From positions 146,382 through 210,381 of the forward strand of contig QANU01074319.1 of assembly GCA_003254905.1 (NCBI GenBank): 64,000 bases of DNA, in the 5' to 3' direction. Within the stretch, counting starts at the first letter, position 1. Every line of letters begins with the position of its first letter. Both the position numbers and the translations under genes were made by a program. This DNA comes from Nissolia schottii. Its lineage: Eukaryota > Streptophyta > Magnoliopsida > Fabales > Fabaceae. Of the stretch, positions 1-10,114 are shown piece by piece. The notes below the pieces were generated by a model, which worked only from the letters and a program-made list of their open reading frames with translations, was not told the origin of the DNA and ran no database searches.

Positions 1-489
1 TTATTTAAAATTGTTTGTATAGATAAAAAATATATCAAATAAAATATGATATACCATGATTCTAGCTAAATTCTTTATATTTTTTATTATAAATTATCTA
101 AAAGGTTAATTTTATTTAGAAATATAGTAAATATAGTTTAGTAAAATAATTAGTTTATTATAGATTGTCTTAGTGTTAATTAAAATAACTCACTGAAATA
201 TAATTTAAATAATTATTTTATCAAAATAATTAAAAGTTCTAAATTTTTAAATATAAATAATCATATTAAAAGAATTAATTAGCAAGATATATACTATTTA
301 TTGATCATATCAACAATAGAAAATAAGATAAATATTAAATATTTTAATAAATAATTTAATTTTTAATTAAATTTAAATAATGCATTATTTTATTATTTAA
401 ATAATTATCGAATCAATACAATTTTAAAAATAATTTAACTCTTAGATCTAATAGTTTATTAAATAAGCTAATTAACAATATGTGTACTA
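1..489. other. AT-rich intergenic sequence, no gene seen
   Basis: The stretch is almost entirely A and T, with no coding-looking frame and no clear repeat unit. It leads into the satellite array that starts near 490. Confidence 0.6.
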
Positions 490-3400
490 TTATAAAAGGT
501 CCATTTATAAAAATAAAAAAAAAGTTTTTATATAATAAAAAAGAAAATATTATAGCTTATAAATGATGATCCTTATTCCAAGAAATCAATTTTGATAGAA
601 AAAAGAAGGTTGTAAGTTACGAAAAATCTATATTTCTAAAAACTGGTTTTTAGTATAAATTCAAGGTTATAACCTATGACAAATGCCTATTAATAAAAAA
701 AGTTTTTTGCACAACACAAAAGACAAGATTGTAGTCTATAAATGATGATTATTACTCTAAGAAATTAGTTTTGATAAGAAAAAGAAGGTTGTAACTTATG
801 GAAAAATCAATATTTTAAAACCTTTTTGAGTCGAAATTTAAGGTTATAACCTACAAAAAATTATCATTAATAAAAAAATCTTTGTAATGAAAAAGACAAC
901 CATATAGCTTATAAATGATGGTCATTACTCCATAAAACTTATTTTAATGAGAAATGTCAGGTTACAGGCGGCTAAAATATGCATATTTTGGGAAAAAAAA
1001 TCATTTATTGAGCAGAAATTTAAGGCTATTGCCAATGAAAAATGATCATTAATACAAAAGTTTATTTTCAATGGAAAAAACAAGATTATAACCTATAAAT
1101 AATGACCCTTGCTCCAATAAAACAATTTTGATGTGAAAGAGAAGGTTGTGAGCTATTAAAAATCCCCATTTATGAAATTTACTTTTTGAGCAAAAATTTA
1201 AGATTATAATAATTGAAAAATGTCCATTAATAGAAAAAAAAAGTTTCTTTAGAACCAGTAAGAGAAGAGTATAGCCTATAAATAATAATAATGACTCTAA
1301 CTTCAAGAAATCAGTTTTGATGAGAAAGAAAATATTATAAGTTATTAAAAATTCACATTTCTAAAAACCATTTTTGAATAAAAATTCGATGTTATATTAT
1401 ATGAAAAATGTTCATTAATAACAAAGTTTCTTTATAATAAAAAAAGACAATGTTATAACCTACAGATGATGACTATTACTCCATGACAACGGTTTTGATG
1501 AGAAAGAAATGTTAAAGTCTATGCAATATGCATATTTCCAAAAGTCATTTTTGAGCATAAATTCAAAACTATAACATATGAAAAATAAATATTAATAAAA
1601 AAAGTTTTTTTACAACGCAAAAGGCACGAGTCTAATTTATAAATGATGAACCTTTAAAAATGGCTATTAATAAAAAAAAGTTTGTTAATAAAGAAAAGGA
1701 CAATGTTATAGCCTATAGATGATGATCATTACTTCATGAAACTAATTTTGATCTGAAAGAGAAGATTCTAGGTTAAAAAATTTAAACTTTTTTTAATATT
1801 ATTTTTGAGCAAAAATCTAAGGTTATAACCTAGGAAAAATGACAAATAATAAAATAATTTATTCACAACGAAAAAGATAATGTTAAAACCTATTTATGAT
1901 ATCCATTACTCCCTGAAGCTAGTTATGAAGAGAAAGAGAAGATTATAGGCTTTGACAAATGCATATTTTTTTATAACCATTTTTTAGTAAAAATTCAAAG
2001 TTATGCCTATGAAAAATTAACATTAAGACAAAATTTTATTTACAATGAAAAATACAAAGTTATAGCCTATAAAGGATTCACTAGTACTCAAAGAAATCAA
2101 TTTTGATGAGAAATAGAAGATTGTAAACTATGAAAAATTGATATTTTCGAAAACCGTTTTTAAGCTTAAACTATGAAAATTGACCTTTAATATAAAAAAA
2201 AATTTAATAACGAAAAAACATGGGTACAACTAAGGCTATCAAAATGAGTCTGGTTAAATGGATGGACTTTATGTACAAAAAATAGGTCTGTGAACATTTT
2301 TTAAAAAAATAGCCTGGCATGTTTTAGCTCACGAGCTAAACGGGTCAGCCCGTGAATTTTTATTTTTTAAAAATACCAAAATTTTAAAAATTTTATTTTA
2401 GACTCTAAATTTTATTTTGGAGTTTAAGAGTTTAGAGTTTGACTATTAGAACTTATAATTGACCATGTTTAACTATTTGACATGCTTAACTACTTAACTA
2501 TATTTATATTGTTATACAGCTGAAGTGCTATGACATAAATATTGATAAATTTTGCATTCCACTCCTTCAATGAGTGCGTACGCCTTACAAGTTGATATAT
2601 AGTTTCAATTTTCAAACCTTATTTATTATTGATTAATTTACGAGAAAGAATTTCAATTGTGTTTTTGATCAATAACATAACAGTACTTACATCAATGTTA
2701 TATGTCGTCATTTAATTAATGAAAGTTGTATTAATTCAGTAATCGATTTCAAATAACATTTGATAGCTTTCAAGCAAGATAGTTGAAGGAGCAAAAAAGA
2801 TAATATAATCTCGCAATCAACCATTTAAATTGTTTCTTTCTAATTAATTAATAGATTGACAATAAAAAATAGCTAAAACTGACAGTGCATACTTATTCAC
2901 AACTTTGTATTTAAAACCATAAAAATAGACCAAAATTTAATTTTTTTAACGAGCTGACGGGCTGGCCCGTTTAGGCCCCGAAGATTGATCATAAATGAGT
3001 CAGACCCTAAAAAGATGCATAATTTTGGCCTGACCCATTTATGCCCGCAGACCCAAACGGGCTGGGCCGGCCCGTTTGACACCCTTAGGTACAACCTATA
3101 AATGATGAACATTATTTAAATAAATCAGTTTTGATAAGAAATGGTCGTAGGCTATGAAAAATGCAAATTTCCAAAAATCATTTTTGGACAGAAATTCAAA
3201 GTCTTATGAAAAATGAGCATTAATAAAAAAAGTTTCTATACCACAAAAAAGACTATGTTATAGCCTTCAAATGATGATCATTACTCCGTGAAACTAATTT
3301 TGAAGAGAAAGAAAAGGTTATAAGATATGAAAAATTCATATTTTCGAAAATCATTTTTTGGCTGAAATTCAAGGCTAACCTATGAAAAATGTCCATTAAT

Positions 3401-4135
3401 AAAAAAAATTACAATGAAAAAGACATGGCTACAACCTATAAATGATGACCATTACTCCAATAAATTAGTTTTGATGAGAAAGAGAATGTTGTAGGTTACG
3501 AAAAATGCAAATTTTTTAAAGCCAACTTTGGGTAGAAATTTAAGGTTATAGCCTATAAAAAACGATCATTTATAAAAGAAAAAGTGTATGGACAATGAAA
3601 AAAGGCAATATTATAACTTATAAATGAAGACCATTACTCCGTGAAACCAGTTTTGATGAGAGAAGATTATAGGTTATAAAAAATGCACATTTCTGAAAAC
3701 CCTTTTTGAACAAAAATTCAAGGCTACGCCTATAAAAGAATATCATTAATAAAAGGTTTCTTTATAACGATAAAAACAAAACTATAACCTATAAATGATG
3801 ACTACTTACTTCAAGAAATCGGATTTTATAAGAAAGTGAAGGTTGTAAGTTATGAAAAATTCTTATTTCCGAAAATCGTTTTTGAATAGAAATAAAGGTA
3901 TTGTTAATTAAAAAAATGTTTATTTATAACAAAAAAGACACAATTATCGCTTATAAATGATGATCATTACTCTATAAAACTAATTTTAATGGGAAAGAGA
4001 AGGCTATAAATTATAAAAAAAAAAATGCATATTTTTTATAACCATTTTTAAAGAGAAATGCAAGCTACCAAAATCTATTTTTAAGCAAAATTACAAGGTT
4101 ATATAGCTTATGAAAAATGATTATTAATAAAACAA
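490..4135. repeat. Diverged ~178-bp tandem satellite with three ~60-bp subunits per monomer
   Basis: The landmark 'tataaatgatga' (with variants) recurs near 560, 738, 910, 1092, 1278, 1462, 1640, 1712, 1890, 2066, 3098, 3268, 3436, 3618, 3788 and 3952. Spacing is about 165-186 bp, with one short unit of about 70 bp near 1640-1712. Within a monomer the phrase 'aaggttataacctatgaa' and close variants occur three times, each followed by a cATTa or catatt block, so one monomer reads as three related ~57-61-bp subunits. Copies are clearly diverged, so the array is old. A hAT-type element interrupts it at 2231-3087. Open frames here (for example near 1049-1306) are chance products of the repeat. The length is typical of plant satellites, but I do not recognise the family. 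Confidence 0.85.
2231..3087. mobile_element. Non-autonomous hAT-type element, 857 bp, with perfect 8-bp TSD
   Basis: The element is flanked by the exact 8-bp direct repeat ggtacaac at 2223-2230 and 3088-3095. Its ends are imperfect inverted repeats: taaggctatcaaa at the left matches taagggtgtcaaa read inward from the right. Just inside both ends are GC-rich segments with 'acgggtcagcccgtg' (left) and 'gggctgggccggcccg' (right), unlike the AT-rich interior. An 8-bp target duplication and short TIRs fit the hAT superfamily. No transposase remains. It landed inside a satellite monomer, so it is younger than the array. Confidence 0.85.
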
Positions 4136-5100
4136 TTAAAAAAAAAAGAGATACTCATTAATACATCTCTTGAAAAAAGCCTTCCTTAGGAATAAAATCC
4201 GTTATTTGATGCTATCTATTATATGCAGTTTTTTTCTTTCTAGTTTCTTTTTTCTTCTAGAACTGCAAAGATATCGTCAGCCCACAAACTAATTTTGTTT
4301 TTAAAACTGTGAAGAAAAATTTGGTGAAAAAGTTTGCAACCATCACATGATGAACTACACATAGCTGCATAGCAACGCTTGTACTTAACGTTGACAATTA
4401 CACAATTGTGTATCTAGAAAGTACAAGGCCATAGTATTAACTAGAAACCTCTGAGTTTTACCCAAGATTGAACATATCTACTTCGAGATAAGGTTTTATT
4501 GTGACTAATTGCCACTCAACCAATTGTCATATTCTGGATAAATTTTTTGTTTATGCCAAGTTGTCCTAATCTTTCATCTTTCATTTACAGACAAATCAGA
4601 TATAATCGATTTCTATTGGCAAATAGAGCACGCCAGTCGGTAATATTTGACTAACAAGTGAACCATTAGAACACTAGAGAGTCAAAATTATGTCAGAGTG
4701 ACGTAACATAATACCAACTCTTAAGATGAATAAGTGAGCCATTTTATTTTATGTAACCACCCACATAATTTCTATCAAGGATTTAGGCAAAAAAAATTCT
4801 GCCTAAGTAACATCTCTCTTAGAAAAAGGCATACTATTATTCCATCTAAGTTCTGATAAATATTATTTCTAGTTTGACATTTGGGTCATAGCCCCACCAA
4901 AGGGGTCTCTCATGACCAACCTTAAACAAATATCCTTGCAGTTACAAATATAATAATACACTTTCCCGGGTCATGTTAGGCAAGAAACAAGCATAAAATT
5001 AACAAGTCCCAAAAAAGTCAAAGATTAGAAACTCTAGGAGTTCAAAATCTTGTCTACTATCTTGAAAGAGAGAGAATAATATTAAGCAAATCCAGGTTTG
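4136..5100. other. Intergenic spacer, no gene seen
   Basis: Mixed-composition sequence between the satellite and the 3' end of the split-barrel gene. It probably holds that gene's 3' UTR and terminator near 5100. I saw no open frame or repeat worth naming. Confidence 0.5.
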
Positions 5101-5947
5101 TTATTTCTGCAAATTGTACACTTTTCCTCTGTGTATTAATTTCTGAAGAGCAGCTTTGGCTTCTTCTAACGTTTCTACACTCTGCCCTTCATCAAATGAT
5201 ATCCTCTGAATGTTGAACTGCATAAAAAAGAGATTAGAAGAAAAACAATTACAGACAGCAGCTATAATACAAATATTAGATAGCCAATCTAATTATTGTT
5301 GAAACAAGCTTACCTGAGCACCTTGACGGACCCTTATATCGGTTCCTTTGCTGTCTATAGATATGAGCGCGGCGTCATCTACCTCAGTCTCATTAGATAG
5401 AAGCTGCTTTAGGGGCTTTGAGAAGATGGCATTAAGTTCCTATTGATTTGAAAACCACAACAAAGTAAGCAATGCAGTGATATAACCATAGGAGAGGTCA
5501 AGCAATCGAATTAACATGTATCCAGCAATGGCATGCTGCAATAGTTTCATTAATAAAGATTTCTGAAAACAGCCAGAATCCACCCTCATTTCAACTTCAC
5601 AAAACCCTATGTTATAAATCCATCTCCAGCCTAGGCCTAAAAAGTTATAAGGTCCTTTTCGAAATCAATCCCATAAAATTCAGAAAACTTACCTTTAGAT
5701 TTTGCTCACCACCATCAACTGCAATCTTATCGGGTTGAAGGGTCTCATATTCCTTTACATCCACCCAAGCAACAGTACCAAAGCCTCCAATGAAATATAT
5801 GTCACTGTCAATGATGAAGAGCTGATTACATTAAGTTTGCAAGTTGCTAATAAATGGAACCAAACAACAAGACAGATTTGCATTCACCAATTCCACACTG
5901 ATTTTATTGTTCGTGAGTGCTATATTGTTTATTTCGAGGGTGTGTCC

Positions 5948-5987
<40 letters not shown>

Positions 5988-8900
5988 TAAAAGTCACTGT
6001 CAATGATGAAGAAATTATTAAATTAAGTTTGCGAGTTGCTAATAGATGGTACCGAAAAACAAGAATTTGCATTCACCAATTCCACACTGATTCTATTGTT
6101 CATGAGTGCTATATAATTCATTTCATGTGTGTGCGCGTGCGCGTATGCATGATTGTTCATGAGGAAACAAAAAGACCTGCTCATGTTCTTGATGATTCAC
6201 CAGACGCCCAAAATATGATTAATTTATAATTCAATGGAAAAACTATTTCTCTTGTTGAAGTTTATAAAAATGGGCTCTTTGACAAATGTAGACATATAAA
6301 AACCAAGACCGTTAGACTGTCCCAAAAAATATGGAAAAGAATTTGCACGAATGATGATTTGTTCAACACAAGCAGCTTGGCTGTAGCTATTTGATAAAAA
6401 ATTATAGTCTAAAAAGTAACCAACCTTATATTCTGCATCCTAAAGTAGTAGAAGTTGCCCCACTGCTGAGAAGGCCCCTGTTGGTGTTTCGCAATGTACT
6501 GCTTATGAGCCCATTCCTGTTAGTACAAAAGAGATCATGATTCATGAGTAATAAACCTCTAAATCGAAGTAGATATCTATATTTACAGGTACAAAGAAAA
6601 TTGCACATTTGCTGATACACAAGATCAAATTAGTCTATAAACAACCTGTTGATCTTCTGGAAGTGGATAGATGTCCCCAAAAATAGTCACCCTTGCATTG
6701 GACAAGCCACTCCATCCGGGTATCTAAGAAACCAAACTGTCAATAAAACCTGTAGATGAAGAAAAACAATAAACAGTAATATAAAAGGCCAAGATAGGAA
6801 ATATTAAATTGCAAACCTGAACAACTAGTGTGCATCTTGGGTCAGCCAACAAATTCCTTGTGTGAATTGCAAGAGGTGAAAACGAAAATATTGGATCTGC
6901 AAATCAAGAATATAAGACATGTTTTGTAGGTAAACATTATGAACAAGACAGTCCAACAATTCATATTGATCTATATTCTACCAGATATGGCAAAGATCAC
7001 CACGAGACAGACTTCACAAAAAGAATCATCTTTTCTAGCTGATGTGAAGGAGAGGAATAAATGGTACCGTCATACTGGCACATCTAGGTTCACTTTATAC
7101 TGCAAGAATCTTGAGTGAGACGGTGAATCTTTTATCCATCCTTCATTTTCTTTTAAGTGCATTTATGTAGTACTGTCAACAATGGTCAACTAGATTTGAA
7201 TCTTCTGCAAGACTGCAACTCACTCTCCAACTATAGCAGGAACATTAACTCATTCCCAAGAGGCAATAGCTATTCTCAATCTTCTCTTAGTAAGGATAAA
7301 CCTAGATTGGAAAATCTACAGGGCATGCCCAATTTACGACTATTTAACTTTCTTTATCCCATCAACTTAGTTAAGCCACCAAATAGTAGGTTTTAGAAAA
7401 CTTAATATCAAGATTCTTACAGATCTGGCACCTTGGCGCAGAACTCCCAACTTAATGCACTATTAACCTTATTTGAGCTGGGGATAAACATCCAGGCATT
7501 GATACACAACAAAATATTCATGAGTGAATGCCAAATAACTAATGATGAATATGAAGACTTAATGACTTACGGCCCATAGAGTCCGTTGCAAAGTCAACCA
7601 GAGAACCAAATGGATATCCTTCTCGTCGGTGGTGCATTCGAGACATTACAGTGCACAAATGAGCAAATCTGGCCTTGAATTGTAGAATGAAAGGTCAATC
7701 AAAAATTAATAAAGGGAATTGATTAATGGAACTTATGCTAGATTCAGCTCTAAAGTTGAATATACAATAATGAATTTTATGTTATACTGGCAACACCAGC
7801 ACCTTACCTGCTCCATCAAATTGCGTACTGCCAAGGCTGGTCTAGGTAAACCATGAGCCGAGGTTGCACTCTGCACGCCACCAGAAATCGGTGTTCTGAA
7901 GAGTCCAGCCCTGGTACCCCCGCCAGATCCACTTCCACCTGGCGTGACAGTCGACCATTGCACGTCCATTTGTAATGGCTCATCCGTACCTTTATCGGTA
8001 CTCAGAAAACTGCTTAAATTTTCCTTCTGAAACAAAAGGCTTAGTTGACAATAAGCTTCTCTTGGATTGTCAATGTAAACAAGAACAAAAACGAGACAAT
8101 CAAGCAATGATCCTATCACAATGAATCACTCAATGATACGAAACTTAATGAGAGAGGCAAAGGCAATACATTACAATTCAGTGAAACCACCTTTAAGATT
8201 GCACTGAGTACTACATATATCCTTCCAGCTATTTGTTTTGTTAAACTCTTAAAGTCCTACATCATTATAAAACGCGTAATACATAGGCGAGCAGCAAAAA
8301 ACTCACGCATCAGCCAAAGCAATAACATCAATCATGCATTAGTTGATCAATGAGCAGAGCAACTTTCATGGAAAAAAGGCAAGTATAAGTTGAAAATTCA
8401 CACGCACACAGCACATTTAAAGTAGAAAAATGATTTGTAGCTATGCGAACAGTTACTTCAACATATCAAATTCCCTTCCGACTCTCTCTGTCTCTCTCTC
8501 TTCCGTTATTTCCTCTCAAATGCTTGAATTTTATTGGCCAATATTATCTTCGCACATTCTCGCATAAGTTATATAGCACCGCTCTTTAAAGTTGGAATTT
8601 TTTGAATTATAATATTAGGGATTTGACATATTATACATCATGTTGTGCCACACCCACAAATTAATAGAGAGGCATTTTGTACGTTAAAAAAAAAGTTCTT
8701 TTTCTAAAATAGCATTGAAGAAAGAGCAGATAATGATAATGAATTAGAAAACAGAACGAGTTAAGTGAGAATCGGGGAAAAGAAAGAAGATTACCTGGGG
8801 CACAGAAGAAGGAGGAGGAGGAGACGACGCCGTTTCGTGAGAGACGAAAGCGTTGTTATAGGGTTTGGGTTCATGATCATGATCGTTATCATCGGGTTGG

Positions 8901-9079
8901 GTGGGAACTTGATTGGGGAGAGCGCAGAGACGAAGGGGAAGTGAGCGATTGGTGATTGAAGAAGAACAAGTGCGGGGAAGTGAATAGCAACAAGTGTTGG
9001 GAAACTGCAACTTGAACTTCAAATTGGGGTGGTTGTTGTTGGGGATCATCAACACGCCCTTCCACACTAGTGCTTCCAT
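5101..9079 (-). CDS. Plastid FMN-binding split-barrel protein (pyridoxamine 5'-phosphate oxidase family)
   Basis: I assembled eight exons from in-phase GT..AG junctions on the minus strand: 9079-8795, 8026-7808, 7673-7571, 6896-6817, 6723-6646, 6516-6425, 5804-5693 and 5439-5314, plus a terminal exon 5217-5101, nine segments in all, giving 403 aa. Residues 1-60 are rich in Ser, Arg and Asn and poor in acids, like a chloroplast transit peptide; an acidic, proline-rich linker follows (62-95). From about residue 158 comes the split-barrel core: ARFAHLCTVMSRM, REGYPFGSLVDFATDS, NLLADPRCTLVVQ, ARVTIFGDIYPLP, then a WGNFYYFRMQ strand and YFIGGFGTVAWV. The C-terminus (DDAALISIDSKGTDIRVR) resembles the extra domain of HugZ/DUF2470-type heme- or flavin-binding relatives. 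The family binds FMN, but whether this plastid member has catalytic PNP-oxidase activity is unknown. The first ATG that yields a transit peptide is at 9079; an in-frame ATG at 9196 would add 39 residues. A MULE ends about 260 bp upstream. Confidence 0.88.
5801..6125. repeat. Tandem duplication across a splice acceptor in the split-barrel gene, with (TA)n between copies
   Basis: About 130 bp is repeated at 5801-5935 and 5993-6125; both copies start gtcactgtcaatgatgaag and both contain 'ttccacactgatt'. The copies are separated by a (TA)n run at about 5951-5980. On the gene's strand the first unit covers the last four intronless bases of the 5693-5804 exon and its acceptor CAG, so the second unit is a decoy acceptor 192 bases upstream. 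Identity is roughly 80-85% by eye. Confidence 0.8.
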
Positions 9080-9341
9080 CGAACTGCTGCGGATAGGGAT
9101 TGGAAAGAAAGGAGGGCTTTTGAAGGGTTTATTATTTTTGGTATTCTTGTTATTGTTAAGGCAGCACTCACTCTCCTCAGCCCTCACAACCAACACAGGA
9201 CAGGATGCTCTGCCCTTTTTCTTCCGGCGGCCTCAATAATATAAAGAATAAAGAATTATATGCCCCCATTGGATTGGAATTTCATTTTTCTATTCTCACC
9301 CGAGTCCGGTCGGTCTGCCAGAGGGGATTTGATGCGTCGTG
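9080..9341 (-). promoter_or_regulatory. Short upstream region of the split-barrel gene, bounded by the MULE
   Basis: Only about 260 bp separates the ATG at 9079 from the MULE terminal repeat near 9342. An AT-rich block with 'aatataaagaata' at about 9237-9250 is a possible TATA region for minus-strand transcription. The full promoter therefore either is very compact or runs into transposon sequence. Confidence 0.4.
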
Positions 9342-9590
9342 GAGTCTTTTACTAAAATGCACGTTTCTATACTTATTTTGGTTAACGTAGCACTTGTGGT
9401 CAAGTGGTGAAGCATAGGATTCGTCAACTCTCCTACTGAATCACTCATAAATTCGCCAATTCTCCTGGCCAATCACTACAAAATTCGCCAATTAGGACAT
9501 CACATTTGCATAAGATTCGCCAACCAATTTGGCGAATTCTATTCAAATTCACCAACCGGTTTGGTGAAGTTCATCTTGGCCCCTATATAA
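9342..9590. repeat. Left TIR of the MULE, with internal 'ttcgccaa' direct repeats
   Basis: This stretch pairs with 17040-17297 in inverted orientation; shared phrases include 'atcactca(t/c)aaatt(c/c)', 'ccaattaggacatcacat' and 'ccaaccaatttggcgaa'. The phrase (a)attcgccaa(t/c)tctcct recurs several times inside the TIR, a layout often bound by MULE transposases. A likely TATA box (ctatataataacc) follows at about 9588-9600, so the TIR probably served as promoter for the transposase. Confidence 0.8.
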
Positions 9591-10114
9591 TAACCCCACC
9601 ACCCCAAACCCCTTCATTCATTCTCATTTTCTAAAAATACACTATCTCTTTGAAATCCTTATACTCTGTTCAGCTCTTTGATTGCTGAAGGCTAACTGTC
9701 TAGCTCTTGGATTCAATTTATGCGGCAGACATGTAAGTTTTAATTTATTAAATTTTATAGCTTAATTAGTATGTGTGAATTAATTTTTTTAAATGTAATC
9801 TTTAAATTGATTATATAAATGTTGTCTTTATTAGTTTGCTAAGCAATTTATGATAGATTGATGCATAAAGTAGTATAGTATTATATGTTGTCTATATTAT
9901 ATAAATGTTGCCTATATTAGTTTGCTAAACAATTTATGATAGATTGATGCATAGAGTAGTATAGTATTATATGCTATTTATATTAGTAGCAATTTATGAT
10001 AGATTGATGCATAGAGTTGTATAGTATAGTATATGTAGTAATATTATATAAATGTTGTCTATATTAGTTTGTTAAGTAATGTATGTTTGACATAGAATAT
10101 TTTTTATACATAAT

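Noticed and set aside
1049-1306. 85-aa frame in the satellite, and the 71-aa frame at 2897-3112
   Set aside because: Both are read through repeat units or the hAT end; no initiation context or family signature, and the sequence is explained by the repeat.
5702-6229. 175-aa plus-strand frame over the split-barrel gene
   Set aside because: It is antisense to an exon and its intron, and its internal similarity comes from the tandem duplication and the (TA)n run.
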